Below, piece after piece: positions 16,000-24,950 of a DNA stretch of 64,000 bases. The notes beneath the pieces were generated by a model. The model saw nothing but the letters and a program-made list of their open reading frames with translations. It was not told the origin of the DNA and did not search any database. Source of the stretch: Pelistega sp. (GTDB lineage: Bacteria; Pseudomonadota; Gammaproteobacteria; Burkholderiales; Burkholderiaceae_B). The DNA lies in assembly GCA_030538255.1 (NCBI GenBank), contig JAUNUI010000001.1:1-64000 (forward strand), written 5' to 3'. The position numbers and the translations under genes were made by a program. Numbering within the stretch: position 1 is the first letter of the stretch; each line of letters opens with the position of its first letter.

Positions 16000-18414
16000 G
16001 TGCGTAAAGTTTGCGGTGTCTCTTTACTTTTGCTAGCTTCATGGGCGCAGGCACAACAAGTGCAAGTTTTGGGTATTGGTGGCCATCAACAGCAACCATT
16101 GCTTGAAAGTCCTATGCTACAAAATATCGTCCAAAATCGCGATCATATTGTCACGTTTACCGATAGCGCGAAAGCTGATATTAGCAATGACACAAATAAG
16201 ATTACCTTAACAGGTGATGCCCAAGTACGTCGCACTGACGCTATTCTTAAGGGCGACACCATTACCTATGACCGCGTAACGGGCGAAGTTGAGGCGCTCG
16301 GTAATGCCCGACTTCTACGCGACGGCACCTTAGTGACAGGGCCTGGCTTGAAATACAATGTCGACAAGAAAACTGGGGTGATTGAGTCCCCCGTATTTCG
16401 TATGGCCGATGGCGGTGCTGGCCATGCTGACCGTGCTGAGATGGTTGACGACAACCATGTGCGCCTAACGAATGCCTTATATTCGGCGTGTAATTGTGGC
16501 GAAGCGCAGGATCGCTTTTGGTATATTAAATCAAGCAATGTAGACATCTATAACGATGAGAATGAAGGTATCGCTGAAGACGGTACCTTGTATATTCGTG
16601 GCGTACCGGTATTCTGGTCACCATACTTCACATTCCCCGTACGTCGTGAGAAAAAAACCGGCGTGTTGGTGCCCACCGTTGGTTATACCTCACGCAGTGG
16701 CTATGATTTAACCGTCCCTTATTTTATTAATTTAGCACCGAATTATGATATGACCTTGTATCCACGCTATGTCAGTAAGCGTGGACCTATGCTAGGGGCT
16801 GAGTTCCGTTACTTGCAACCCAACTATAGCGGCCAATTCAGTATGGAATATATGGCGCGCGATAGTCAGCTTGGGCATAAGCGCTGGACTTATTCATGGG
16901 TGCATCGCCAAAAATTAGGCGAATTAGCAGGTCTTAATTTTGGTTTAAACATTAACCTTAATCGTGCTTCAGATAGTGATTACTTCCGTGACTTCACGAA
17001 AGTTGCCATCAACGAAGCCGACCGAACTTATTTACCACAGTCAATTAGTTTGACCTTCAATGGTTATAGTTATTGGTCAGGTTATTTGCGCATGCAGAAG
17101 TATCAGTCCTTGCATGATTTCTCGGGCGAGATTCCGCGTTACTATTACCAGTACAATCGTATGCCTGAACTGATGGTGCGCGGGCAGCGCTTTGATTGGA
17201 ATGGTTTTGACGTCAGCACGCAAAATACGATTACGCGTTTTGAGTTTCCAAAACATCAGGGACGCCACCAAAGGGCTGATGGCACGCGTATGGTCTCATA
17301 TAACCAAATTTCTTATCCGATTGTGCGCCCTGGTTGGTATATCACACCAAAGATAGGCTTACATGCTTCTCATTACAGTACCGATTGGTACGACAAACAA
17401 GGTTATTCATTTAGAGCGCAATCAGGTAATAAAGAGCGTAGTATTTCACGAGTGCTGCCGATTTTCTCGCTTGATGCGGGGATGACCTTCGAGCGGAATA
17501 CCACCTTATTTGGTAAACCGAAGATTCAGACTTTGGAGCCAAGACTTTATTACTTACGCATCCCATATAAAAATCAAGCGGATATCCCACTTTACGATAC
17601 CAGTCTTAGCCAGTTTAACTTTGGCACGGCGTTCAGTGAGAATCGTTATGTGGGTGGATGGGACCGTATTAATAATGCCAATCTCTTGGCTTTAGGGGTC
17701 ACTTCACGTTGGCTTGACGAAGAAACAGGTAATGAGCGTATGGCCTTGCAATTAGCACAGCGCTTTTATTTTGATGAGCAGAAAGTGTCGTTGAGCAATG
17801 CCGAGCGCTTACGTGAAAAGAGTAAATCGGAGTTCTTGGCGAACTTATCGGTTGGTTTGACCGATACCTTAAATACTGAGACAGGTATTCAGTTTGATAC
17901 TTACGAGAAGAAAATTGCCCAGACCTATGCCTCAATTCGTTGGTTTCCTAAGCGTCTAACCTCATTGTCACTCACATATCGCTATCAACGAGATCCTTTC
18001 TATCAGTATGATGATGCTGGTAATATCCGTATTGATAAGAGGACTGGGAATCCGATACCTATTGCCTATCAATTACCAGGCAAAGAGAACCTCAGTATTG
18101 CCGGGCAATGGCCCTTGACCGACCAGCTTTATGCAGTAGGACGCTATGATTATTCTCTACGCGAAAAGCGTTCGACTCAATCAATTCTTGGCTTAGAGTA
18201 TAAGGGTGATTGTTGTTGGACAGGTCGATTAGTGATGCAACGCTATGCAGTGACCCGAGAAAAATCGAATTCTGCTATATTCTTACAAGTAGAGCTTACT
18301 GGATTGGGAGCAGTTGGCTCCGATCCAATGGAATTATTGCGTGATAGTATTCCAGGATATCAACAAGTGAAAGATCCGGTACCGGCTTTCTCACCCTTTG
18401 AAAGGTATGAATAA
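16000..18414 (+). CDS. lptD: LPS-assembly protein LptD
   Basis: An 804-residue outer-membrane beta-barrel that inserts lipopolysaccharide into the outer leaflet with LptE. The Sec signal peptide ends in WAQA (about 19). An OstA/LptA-like jellyroll spans roughly 50-150 (LTGDAQVRR, GDTITYDRVTGEVEA). The barrel follows, with VRREKKTGVLVPTVGY at its start. Adjacent cysteines 738-739 (GDCCW) match the conserved C-terminal pair; the N-terminal pair is Cys164-Cys166 (ACNCG), only one residue apart. GTG start with AGGA 12 bases upstream. It is followed by surA after 3 bp. Confidence 0.95.
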   Translation: MRKVCGVSLLLLASWAQAQQVQVLGIGGHQQQPLLESPMLQNIVQNRDHIVTFTDSAKADISNDTNKITLTGDAQVRRTDAILKGDTITYDRVTGEVEALGNARLLRDGTLVTGPGLKYNVDKKTGVIESPVFRMADGGAGHADRAEMVDDNHVRLTNALYSACNCGEAQDRFWYIKSSNVDIYNDENEGIAEDGTLYIRGVPVFWSPYFTFPVRREKKTGVLVPTVGYTSRSGYDLTVPYFINLAPNYDMTLYPRYVSKRGPMLGAEFRYLQPNYSGQFSMEYMARDSQLGHKRWTYSWVHRQKLGELAGLNFGLNINLNRASDSDYFRDFTKVAINEADRTYLPQSISLTFNGYSYWSGYLRMQKYQSLHDFSGEIPRYYYQYNRMPELMVRGQRFDWNGFDVSTQNTITRFEFPKHQGRHQRADGTRMVSYNQISYPIVRPGWYITPKIGLHASHYSTDWYDKQGYSFRAQSGNKERSISRVLPIFSLDAGMTFERNTTLFGKPKIQTLEPRLYYLRIPYKNQADIPLYDTSLSQFNFGTAFSENRYVGGWDRINNANLLALGVTSRWLDEETGNERMALQLAQRFYFDEQKVSLSNAERLREKSKSEFLANLSVGLTDTLNTETGIQFDTYEKKIAQTYASIRWFPKRLTSLSLTYRYQRDPFYQYDDAGNIRIDKRTGNPIPIAYQLPGKENLSIAGQWPLTDQLYAVGRYDYSLREKRSTQSILGLEYKGDCCWTGRLVMQRYAVTREKSNSAIFLQVELTGLGAVGSDPMELLRDSIPGYQQVKDPVPAFSPFERYE

Positions 18415-18417
18415 AAG

Positions 18418-19893
18418 ATGCAAAACATGAAAACTTGCTTAAAGATTGCCTTAGTGGCCTTGCCTAGCTTGCTATTAACATTGCCAACTGCGCAAGCCCA
18501 GAAGAAGCCAGCAAAACAGACGCAAGGCACTTTTGCTGATGGGATTGCTGCTGTGGTGAACACCGAAGTTATCACTATGCGTGAATTGAATAAGCGCATG
18601 GCAAGTATGCGCCTGTCTGGCAATAACACGCAAGCACGTGAACAGGTTTTGCAGAACCTTATTGACGAACGCTTAATGAACATTCATGCCACCGAATTAG
18701 GCATTAATGTCACGAATCAGCGTATGGATGAGGTCTTGCAGAATATCGCGGCACAGAATAATTTAAGTGTTGATGGCCTGCGTGCAGCTGCTAAGCAGCA
18801 TAATTTGAATTGGGATGATTATGTGGCTGATTTACGTAATCAGGTCAAGATGGAAGACTTACGCTCACGTGTTGTGCAATCACGAGTGAATGTGACCGAA
18901 TATGATGTGGATGCGTTCTTAGCACAGAATCCAACGGGCATGTACCCTGAGCATAAGGGAACTTTAGTACAACAAGCGCCGAGAACTGAGCAGCGCGTTG
19001 TGGTTGAGCGTAGCTTCGATCCTAAAGCGATTGCCCTACAACATATTTTCATCCGTGTGCCCGATGGCTCAAGTGCAGAAGTGGTAGAAGCCGCACGTAA
19101 GAAAGCCAATGAGGCACTAGCTAAGATTCGTCGTGGCCAAAGCTTTGCGGCTGTGGCCCGAGAATATTCGGAAGGTCCTGAAGCGGGGAGCGGTGGTGAT
19201 CTTGGTATTCGTATGAATGAGGATTGGCCCTCATTATTTATTAGCCAGACCCGTCGTGTGCGTGACGGCGGTACGACTAGCGTCTTTAAGGCACCGAACG
19301 GCTTCCATATTCTGCGTGTAGTTGAGCGCCGTGGTGTGATCAATGAACAACGTCGCACGGTGAATGTGCAGGTTGCTACGCCTCCTGCTTATCAATTATC
19401 ACCACGTGAACAAGCTGCACGTCAAACCGGTCCTGTGGATGTGACCGAGTCGCATGTGCGCCATATCTTAGTGCGCATCACACCAGTCTTCTCAGACCAA
19501 CAAGCGCAACAGAAAATTGCCCAAGCGTATCAACGCTTACAAGCGGGAGAGGCCTTTGCTGATGTTGCGATGCAAGCCTCGCAAGACTCATCAGCCCCAT
19601 TAGGTGGTGATATTGGTTGGATTACCCCAGGTCAAGCTGACCCAGCATTCGAAGCCGCGGCGAATAGCTTGCAAGTAGGGCAAGTGAGCCAACCGATTCG
19701 TTCTAGTTTTGGCTGGCATATTATCGAAGTGCTTGATCGCCGTACACAAGATAAGCAAGCGGAAATCCGTCGCGGCTTAGCCCGCGAAACGCTCTATGAA
19801 GAGCAGGCGAATAATGTGTTGAATGACTGGTTAATGCAATTGCGTTCACAGTCTTATATTGATAATCGTCTAACTGGTCAGAAAGCTCGCTAA
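18418..19893 (+). CDS. surA: Periplasmic chaperone and peptidyl-prolyl isomerase SurA
   Basis: A 491-residue periplasmic chaperone for outer-membrane proteins, including LptD. The signal peptide ends in AQA after MKTCLKIALVALPS. The N-terminal chaperone module begins at about residue 40 (GIAAVVNTEVITMRELNKR). Two parvulin domains follow, the first from IALQHIFIRVPDG with GGDLGIR, the second from SHVRHILVRITPV with GGDIGW and SSFGWHIIEV. It is longer than the E. coli protein (about 430) mainly in the inter-domain linkers. An ATG at 18427 is an alternative start. Its stop codon abuts the rsmA start with no spacer. Confidence 0.95.
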   Translation: MQNMKTCLKIALVALPSLLLTLPTAQAQKKPAKQTQGTFADGIAAVVNTEVITMRELNKRMASMRLSGNNTQAREQVLQNLIDERLMNIHATELGINVTNQRMDEVLQNIAAQNNLSVDGLRAAAKQHNLNWDDYVADLRNQVKMEDLRSRVVQSRVNVTEYDVDAFLAQNPTGMYPEHKGTLVQQAPRTEQRVVVERSFDPKAIALQHIFIRVPDGSSAEVVEAARKKANEALAKIRRGQSFAAVAREYSEGPEAGSGGDLGIRMNEDWPSLFISQTRRVRDGGTTSVFKAPNGFHILRVVERRGVINEQRRTVNVQVATPPAYQLSPREQAARQTGPVDVTESHVRHILVRITPVFSDQQAQQKIAQAYQRLQAGEAFADVAMQASQDSSAPLGGDIGWITPGQADPAFEAAANSLQVGQVSQPIRSSFGWHIIEVLDRRTQDKQAEIRRGLARETLYEEQANNVLNDWLMQLRSQSYIDNRLTGQKAR

Positions 19894-20667
19894 ATGGCAC
19901 ATCAAGCAAGAAAGCGCTTTGGTCAGCACTTCTTAACTGACCAAAGCATACCCGAAGCAATTGTACGAGCCATTAATCCCCAGGCAGATGATCTTGTGAT
20001 TGAGATTGGTCCTGGCTTATCGGCCTTGACCGAACCCTTGATGACACAATTAAATCACTTAACAGTGGTCGAAATTGACCGTGATTTAGCGCATCGCTTG
20101 CGTAACCAGCATAGCCCTAAGCACCTAACGGTTGTCGAAGCGGACGCCTTAACCGTAGACTTTAGTCAGTTCGGTACAGGTCTGCGAATTGTTGGAAATC
20201 TACCCTATAATATTTCAAGTCCTATCCTCTTTCATCTGATGCAAGTTGCTGAGCATGTACGAGACCAGCATTTTATGCTGCAGAAAGAGGTTATCGATCG
20301 TATGGTGGCCAAACCAGGTGATAGCGATTACAGTCGCTTGTCGGTGATGTTGCAGTCGCGCTATAAAATGCATTCCTTATTCGACGTACCACCAGAGTGT
20401 TTTGACCCACCACCACGCGTGATGTCGGCTGTGGTGCGCATGATTCCGCTCGGTGCCGACCGACCATGCCCGCAGAGTCCAGAAGCCTTCGCTAAACTCG
20501 TTACCAAAGCCTTCGCCCAGCGTCGCAAGATGCTACGTCGTGGACTAAGTGATTTGAAAATTGATTGGGAGCAGGTGGGCATTGCCGAGACCTCACGTGC
20601 TGAAGACCTTAATGTAGCTGACTATATTCGCTTAGCGGATTATTGTGTGGCTGAGCATAAGCTTTAG
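19894..20667 (+). CDS. rsmA: 16S rRNA dimethyladenosine transferase RsmA
   Basis: A 257-residue SAM-dependent methyltransferase that dimethylates two adjacent adenosines in helix 45 of 16S rRNA. Motifs: QHFLTDQSI at the N terminus, [13 protein letters not shown] (SAM binding), VEIDRDLA and the catalytic NLPYNIS. The C-terminal domain has [12 protein letters not shown] and [10 protein letters not shown]. The ATG follows the surA stop codon directly, so translation is probably coupled. In many relatives pdxA lies between surA and rsmA; here it is absent. Confidence 0.96.
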   Translation: MAHQARKRFGQHFLTDQSIPEAIVRAINPQADDLVIEIGPGLSALTEPLMTQLNHLTVVEIDRDLAHRLRNQHSPKHLTVVEADALTVDFSQFGTGLRIVGNLPYNISSPILFHLMQVAEHVRDQHFMLQKEVIDRMVAKPGDSDYSRLSVMLQSRYKMHSLFDVPPECFDPPPRVMSAVVRMIPLGADRPCPQSPEAFAKLVTKAFAQRRKMLRRGLSDLKIDWEQVGIAETSRAEDLNVADYIRLADYCVAEHKL

Positions 20668-20705
20668 GGTGTGAAACTAGCGTGAGTAGATTCGTTCGCA
20701 TCAAG

Positions 20706-20776
20706 ACTCAAGTACTCGCGAATCAGGGCTCAAGTACTCGCTAATCAGGACTCGATCGCAAGCGAATCAAGCTCAT
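20706..20776. repeat. 22-bp imperfect tandem repeat after rsmA
   Basis: CTCAAGTACTCGC(G/T)AATCAGG occurs at 20707 and 20729, a 22-bp period, followed by a more diverged third unit (CTCGATCGCAAGCGAATCA). It lies between the convergent rsmA and glycerate kinase genes. No terminator with a T-tract was seen. Confidence 0.7.
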
Positions 20777-20838
20777 CAATACCTTAAGTAAAATTGCATT
20801 CTATCTACGAGTCCTTCGCTATAGAGTGCATGAAGATT

Positions 20839-22053
20839 CTAGAGCCGATAAACCTGCATCACATTACGACTGGTTTGGCATAATAAATCAACACTATCTT
20901 GCATCGCCTGCTCTAGACTAATGCCGCCAGGATTGATACTAAAAGCAGCCGTGAGACCTTGTTCGTACAAGTCCTGATAGCCTTCTTGCAAGCGCCCAGC
21001 GAAAGCAATTAAGGGTTTATTGTGGCGTAGGCAAAGTTGAGCTATTCCCGCTAGCGTCTTACCTTGTAAAGTCTGAGCATCAAGGCTTCCTTCGCCCGTA
21101 ATCACCAGGTCCGCGTTCGCAATATGCTTCTCTAACTGAGTATATTCAGCCAATAGTGTCACACCAGAGACAAATTTTGCTTGTAAAAAGCTTAAGGCCG
21201 CAAAGCCTAGACCACCTGCTGCGCCCGCGCCAGACTGTTGTGCATAGTCGTGCTGGAATAATGGCCTGACTTTATCCGCGAACTGACGCAGGGCAGAATC
21301 CAGCATCTCCACTTGCTCTGGTTTGGCGCCTTTTTGTGGTGCAAATATATAAGCCGCACCATTCGGACCGCACAAGGGATTGCGTACATCGGCAGCAATA
21401 ATAATCTCGAGCTTAGCTAGGCGAGGATCTAAGCCACTTACATCAACGCTGTGAATTTGTCCCATATAAGCAGGCGTCGGTGCAGCAATAGCTTGTTGCT
21501 GCTCATCTAAAAACCGTACACCAAGCGCCTCTAGCATGCCCAGTCCCGCATCATTCGTGGCGGAACCGCCCAGCGTAAGCACTAAGCGTTGGATGGGGTA
21601 ATCGAGTGCCTGACGAATTAAGAGACCAACACCATAGGTGGAGGCTTGAAAGATATCTCTTTGCTCAGGAGGGATTTGTTGCAGGCCTGCCGCACTGGCC
21701 ATCTCGATAATAGCTGTGGCTTGCTTTTCAAGCAGTGCCCAATTCGCCTCTATCGATTGACCCATGGCATTCTGAGTGTGTGCCTGCATAATTTGGCAAG
21801 ATGGCACGCTGTAAGCCAAGCACTCAATGGTGCCCTCACCGCCATCGGCCATTGGGATGCCATGAACCTGTATCGTAGGCATGCCATGTGCCTGTGCTGC
21901 AACAGCGCCCTTATCACTTTCATTATTAAGCGATGTAATCCCAGTAAACTGTGCTGTAGGTATCGCCGCCAAGATCCCCGCTTGTATCGCTTGCGTGGCT
22001 TGGATAGCAGATAGACTTTCTTTAAAAGAATCTGGGGCGACGAGTATCTTCAT
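20839..22053 (-). CDS. garK: Glycerate kinase (GarK/GlxK family)
   Basis: A 404-residue class I glycerate kinase that phosphorylates D-glycerate for glycolytic entry. The start MKILVAPDSFKESLSA is typical of the family and is preceded by AGGATAG; an upstream in-frame ATG at 22110 would add 19 atypical residues and was not used. Family motifs include IPMADGGEGTIE, TLGGSATNDAGLGMLEALG, GAAGGLGF and LVITGEGSLDAQT. It stands alone on the minus strand after the gloA repeats. Product 2- or 3-phosphoglycerate cannot be told from sequence. Confidence 0.92.
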   Translation of the reverse strand: MKILVAPDSFKESLSAIQATQAIQAGILAAIPTAQFTGITSLNNESDKGAVAAQAHGMPTIQVHGIPMADGGEGTIECLAYSVPSCQIMQAHTQNAMGQSIEANWALLEKQATAIIEMASAAGLQQIPPEQRDIFQASTYGVGLLIRQALDYPIQRLVLTLGGSATNDAGLGMLEALGVRFLDEQQQAIAAPTPAYMGQIHSVDVSGLDPRLAKLEIIIAADVRNPLCGPNGAAYIFAPQKGAKPEQVEMLDSALRQFADKVRPLFQHDYAQQSGAGAAGGLGFAALSFLQAKFVSGVTLLAEYTQLEKHIANADLVITGEGSLDAQTLQGKTLAGIAQLCLRHNKPLIAFAGRLQEGYQDLYEQGLTAAFSINPGGISLEQAMQDSVDLLCQTSRNVMQVYRL

Positions 22054-22099
22054 AAGGTCTATCCTGTAATCGCTAAATATTGAGTTGATAACGCCCTTT

Positions 22100-22294
22100 T
22101 GGAGCTCCACTGCATGAGGGCTTGTACCAATCCCTCAATAGAATTAGTCGTTAAGTCCCTTGGCCAGAGATCCACTGCATGAGGGCTTATGCAAATCCCG
22201 CTATGGATTTAGTCGTTAAGTCCCTTGGCCAGAGCTCCACTGCATGAGGGCTTATACAAATCCCGCTATGGATTTAATCGTTGAGTCCCTTACC
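22100..22294. repeat. 65-bp tandem repeat, three copies, running into the gloA 3' end
   Basis: TCCACTGCATGAGGG occurs at 22106, 22171 and 22236, and (A/G)(A/G)TCGTT(A/G)AGTCCCTT at 22146, 22211 and 22276: an exact 65-bp period. The third unit contains the last codons and stop of gloA (residues KGLND), so the array looks like repeated duplication of the gene's 3' end plus spacer. Confidence 0.9.
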
Positions 22295-22690
22295 TGGCGC
22301 AGACATATCCTTACGTTCAATAAGTTCAATCTTATAACCATCAGGATCTTCAACAAAGGCAATCACGGTTGTGCCACCCTTAACTGGACCTGCTTCGCGC
22401 GTAACATTGCCACCTGCTTGTTTGACCGCCTCACAGGCTTGGTAAGCATCAGGGACACCAATTGCAATATGACCATAGGCCGTGCCCATCTCATAGCGGT
22501 CTTGACCGTAGTTATAGGTGAGCTCTAACTCAGCTTGTTCAGGATTAGCAGCAAAGCCTAAGAACGCGAGATCATATTCGTATTCAGGGTTTGATGAGGT
22601 GCGGATGAGTTTCATACCAATGACCTTGGTGTAAAACTCAATTGAGCGCTCTAAATTGCCGACGCGTAACATGGTGTGCAGAAATTGCAT
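22274..22690 (-). CDS. gloA: Lactoylglutathione lyase (glyoxalase I)
   Basis: A 138-residue cytosolic glyoxalase I converting the hemithioacetal of methylglyoxal and glutathione to S-lactoylglutathione. Metal ligands His5, Glu56, His74 and Glu122 are at exactly the positions known for the Ni-type bacterial enzyme. Other signatures: [13 protein letters not shown] and [14 protein letters not shown]. The last residues KGLND are encoded inside the 65-bp tandem repeat, so the C terminus may be variable between strains. It closes the glyQ-glyS-gmhB-plsC-metallopeptidase-gloA block. Confidence 0.96.
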   Translation of the reverse strand: MQFLHTMLRVGNLERSIEFYTKVIGMKLIRTSSNPEYEYDLAFLGFAANPEQAELELTYNYGQDRYEMGTAYGHIAIGVPDAYQACEAVKQAGGNVTREAGPVKGGTTVIAFVEDPDGYKIELIERKDMSAPGKGLND

Positions 22691-22801
22691 GGAAGGTTTC
22701 CTTTACTCTTGAATTAATTGAAAGCATTGAAAGCACTAAGAAATCATCTTCATTATAAGCCTTCTGACTTTTCATCGCAGGGCTTGTATGAGACTTGTTG
22801 A

Positions 22802-22905
22802 GCAGAGTATAGCTTAGTCTGGAAATGTATTATGAGGTCAATCCATTGTGTTAATTGTTTTAATTCAGGTGCAGAGTATAGCTTAGTCTGGCAATGTATT
22901 ATGAG
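22802..22905. repeat. 35-bp direct repeat between gloA and the metallopeptidase gene
   Basis: A 35-bp sequence beginning GCAGAGTATAGCTTAGTCTG and ending TATTATGAG occurs at 22802-22836 and 22871-22905, differing at one base, a 69-bp period. It lies in the spacer downstream of the metallopeptidase gene and upstream of gloA. Confidence 0.88.
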
Positions 22906-22918
22906 AGGGGCCTTTTGT

Positions 22919-23647
22919 TTAATCACAAGCCTCAATACGATGAGTTCGTAGTGCCATTTTAATAGTCTCATAATTCGGCATAAGATGCGCGACTTCAGCC
23001 CAGAACTTGGGACTGTGATTCATCTGCCGTAGATGGGCGAGTTCATGGGCGATGACATAATCAATCTGCTCGTGAGGGAAGTGAATGAGGCGCCAGTTGA
23101 GGCTAATCACTCCACGGCTATTACATTGTCCCCAACGTGTACGGGCGCGGCTAATACGCCAAGCATTGGGATGAATTTGCTTATGTTCGGCAAACCAGGC
23201 TAGGCGTTCTGTAAACCATTGCTGAGCGCGCGATTCAAGCCAAAACTGTGCGTGTTGTTTAATCAGGGCTGAATCAGCATCAAGTGCGATGGGCAGAATT
23301 AATTGGTCGCTACCACATGGCTCTTGATAATTGCCTTGATAGCATGGTGCGATGGCAGTGGGGTCTGCAGCCAGCGTAATCGACTGACCTAAATATTGAA
23401 TGGTCTGCCCCAGTTGCCAGTGATTAATCGGCTGAACAGCTTGGCTCGCTAAGCGCGTACGCGTCTTCTGAATCCATTCAGCGTGTTGCTTGATAAAAGA
23501 TTCAATCGTGGAGGTAGGGGTGTGCCATGGGGCATTAACTTGTATCGCTTCAGAAGTGACTTTGAGATTTAGGGTGCGACGCTTGCTGTAGCGTAGTGCG
23601 TATTCAAAAAAACCTACTGAAGTGCTAATCGTAGACAGATTACTCAT
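22919..23647 (-). CDS. YgjP-like M48/SprT-type metal-dependent hydrolase
   Basis: A 242-residue member of the YgjP family (DUF45). The zinc motif HELAHLRQMNHSPKFW gives the HExxH histidines and glutamate plus the conserved downstream His and Phe-Trp. The upstream RTRWGQCNSRGVISLNWRL is the other family signature. It probably acts in the cytosol since no signal peptide is present; substrate is unknown. It ends the run of closely spaced genes glyQ to plsC, 6 bp after plsC. Confidence 0.88.
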   Translation of the reverse strand: MSNLSTISTSVGFFEYALRYSKRRTLNLKVTSEAIQVNAPWHTPTSTIESFIKQHAEWIQKTRTRLASQAVQPINHWQLGQTIQYLGQSITLAADPTAIAPCYQGNYQEPCGSDQLILPIALDADSALIKQHAQFWLESRAQQWFTERLAWFAEHKQIHPNAWRISRARTRWGQCNSRGVISLNWRLIHFPHEQIDYVIAHELAHLRQMNHSPKFWAEVAHLMPNYETIKMALRTHRIEACD

Positions 23648-23653
23648 GCCGTT

Positions 23654-24412
23654 TTATTGGCCAGTATGCGCAGCATGATAACCTTCAGGCGCTGGATGAA
23701 TATCAGGATTCATTTCGTGCACCTTGCTTTCAATCCAGAACTCAACTTCTTTATTCAGCTCTTCAGGGGTCTTGCCTGCAGACTCAATCGGAGGGCCAAA
23801 CCAGACGGTGACTAAACCTGGTTTTTTAATATACGCTTGGCGCGGCCAGCATAAACCTGCATTGTGGGCGACGGGAATAACCGCTGAGCCCGTGTGCACC
23901 GCTAAGCGTGCACCACCTTGCTTATAGCGGCCTTTTTGACCTACGGCCACGCGTGTGCCCTCAGGGAATAAGATGACATTGCGGTTCTCTTTAAGGTATT
24001 TAGAACCGATTTCAATGACCTGGACCATAGCATCTTTGCCGGCGTTACGGTCAATCGAAATCTGACGTAAACTGGCTAAACCCCAACCAAAGAAGGGTAC
24101 GTAATTCAATTCTTTCTTATACACGAAAGTTGAAGACTGCTTGAGGTACACAGGGATAAATAGCGTTTCCCACGCGGATTGGTGCTTGCTTAAATAAATC
24201 GCCGCATGTTCGGGGACATTCTCAGCGCCTTTTACTTCATATTTTATGCCTAAAATATGTTTGGCGGCCCAGACCATACCGCGGGGCCATTGCACAATCA
24301 CTTTCCAACGCCATTTAAAAGGCAGGATGTAGATCACACCCGCCAAGGTGCCAAAGAAAATGGTATGGAAGGTTTGGAAAATAAAAAATAAGGTAGAGCG
24401 TAGAATATTCAT
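23654..24412 (-). CDS. plsC: 1-acyl-sn-glycerol-3-phosphate acyltransferase
   Basis: A 252-residue inner-membrane acyltransferase that makes phosphatidic acid from lysophosphatidic acid. The start MNILRSTLFFIFQ (24412) is one base after the gmhB stop; longer in-frame extension into gmhB was rejected. A hydrophobic N-terminal segment of about 30 residues anchors it. Motif I reads KHQSAWE, giving HX4E instead of the textbook HX4D, which I recall as common in this family branch. Motif III is LFPEGTR, followed by PVAHNAG. Confidence 0.92.
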   Translation of the reverse strand: MNILRSTLFFIFQTFHTIFFGTLAGVIYILPFKWRWKVIVQWPRGMVWAAKHILGIKYEVKGAENVPEHAAIYLSKHQSAWETLFIPVYLKQSSTFVYKKELNYVPFFGWGLASLRQISIDRNAGKDAMVQVIEIGSKYLKENRNVILFPEGTRVAVGQKGRYKQGGARLAVHTGSAVIPVAHNAGLCWPRQAYIKKPGLVTVWFGPPIESAGKTPEELNKEVEFWIESKVHEMNPDIHPAPEGYHAAHTGQ

Positions 24413-24413
24413 T

Positions 24414-24950
24414 TTATTCTTCGAGTAATGCATCAGCAAGGGCGGCAAGGTCTGGGTAAATTTGTGTGCCTTCAGGTAAACCACCCTTGGTTTGAGTTTT
24501 CTGACCATTACCCGTTAGGACCAGATAGGGACTAAAACCTGCATTAGCAGCTGCTTGTAAATCACGCAAGGAGTCACCCACAGCGATCATGCCCTGAGGT
24601 TTAAGTTCATAGCGTCGGATAATATCTTGAAACATGCCCGGAGCGGGCTTGCGGCAATCGCAGCCCTCATCTGGATGATGTGGGCAGATAAAGAAGGCGT
24701 CAATCTTCGCTCCGAACTCTCGTAAACCTGCTTGTAACTTCTCATGCATGGCATGCAGGGCGTGGATGGTAAACAAGCCACGCCCTAAACCGGACTGATT
24801 GGTGGCAACCACAATCTTATAGCCTGCATGATAGAAGCGTGCGATGGCCTCTAGACTGCCTGGTAGGGCAATCCATTCATCCGCAGTTTTGACAAACTCA
24901 CTGCTATCTTGGTTGATAACACCATCACGATCTAAAACAATCAGCTTCAT
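24414..24950 (-). CDS. gmhB: D-glycero-beta-D-manno-heptose-1,7-bisphosphate 7-phosphatase
   Basis: A 178-residue HAD phosphatase of the ADP-heptose pathway for LPS inner core. The nucleophile motif is VLDRDGVINQDS, motif II is VATNQSG, the zinc-binding loop CPHHPDEGCDCRKP has the expected Cys/His set, and motif III is AVGDSLRDLQAA. The start overlaps the glyS stop codon by 4 bases. It sits between glyS and plsC, the usual betaproteobacterial order. Confidence 0.94.
   Translation of the reverse strand: MKLIVLDRDGVINQDSSEFVKTADEWIALPGSLEAIARFYHAGYKIVVATNQSGLGRGLFTIHALHAMHEKLQAGLREFGAKIDAFFICPHHPDEGCDCRKPAPGMFQDIIRRYELKPQGMIAVGDSLRDLQAAANAGFSPYLVLTGNGQKTQTKGGLPEGTQIYPDLAALADALLEE

Noticed and set aside
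22753..22971. A 72-residue minus-strand open frame covering the 35-bp direct repeats
   Set aside because: It arises from the repeats and runs out of frame into the metallopeptidase gene; no domain or ribosome site.
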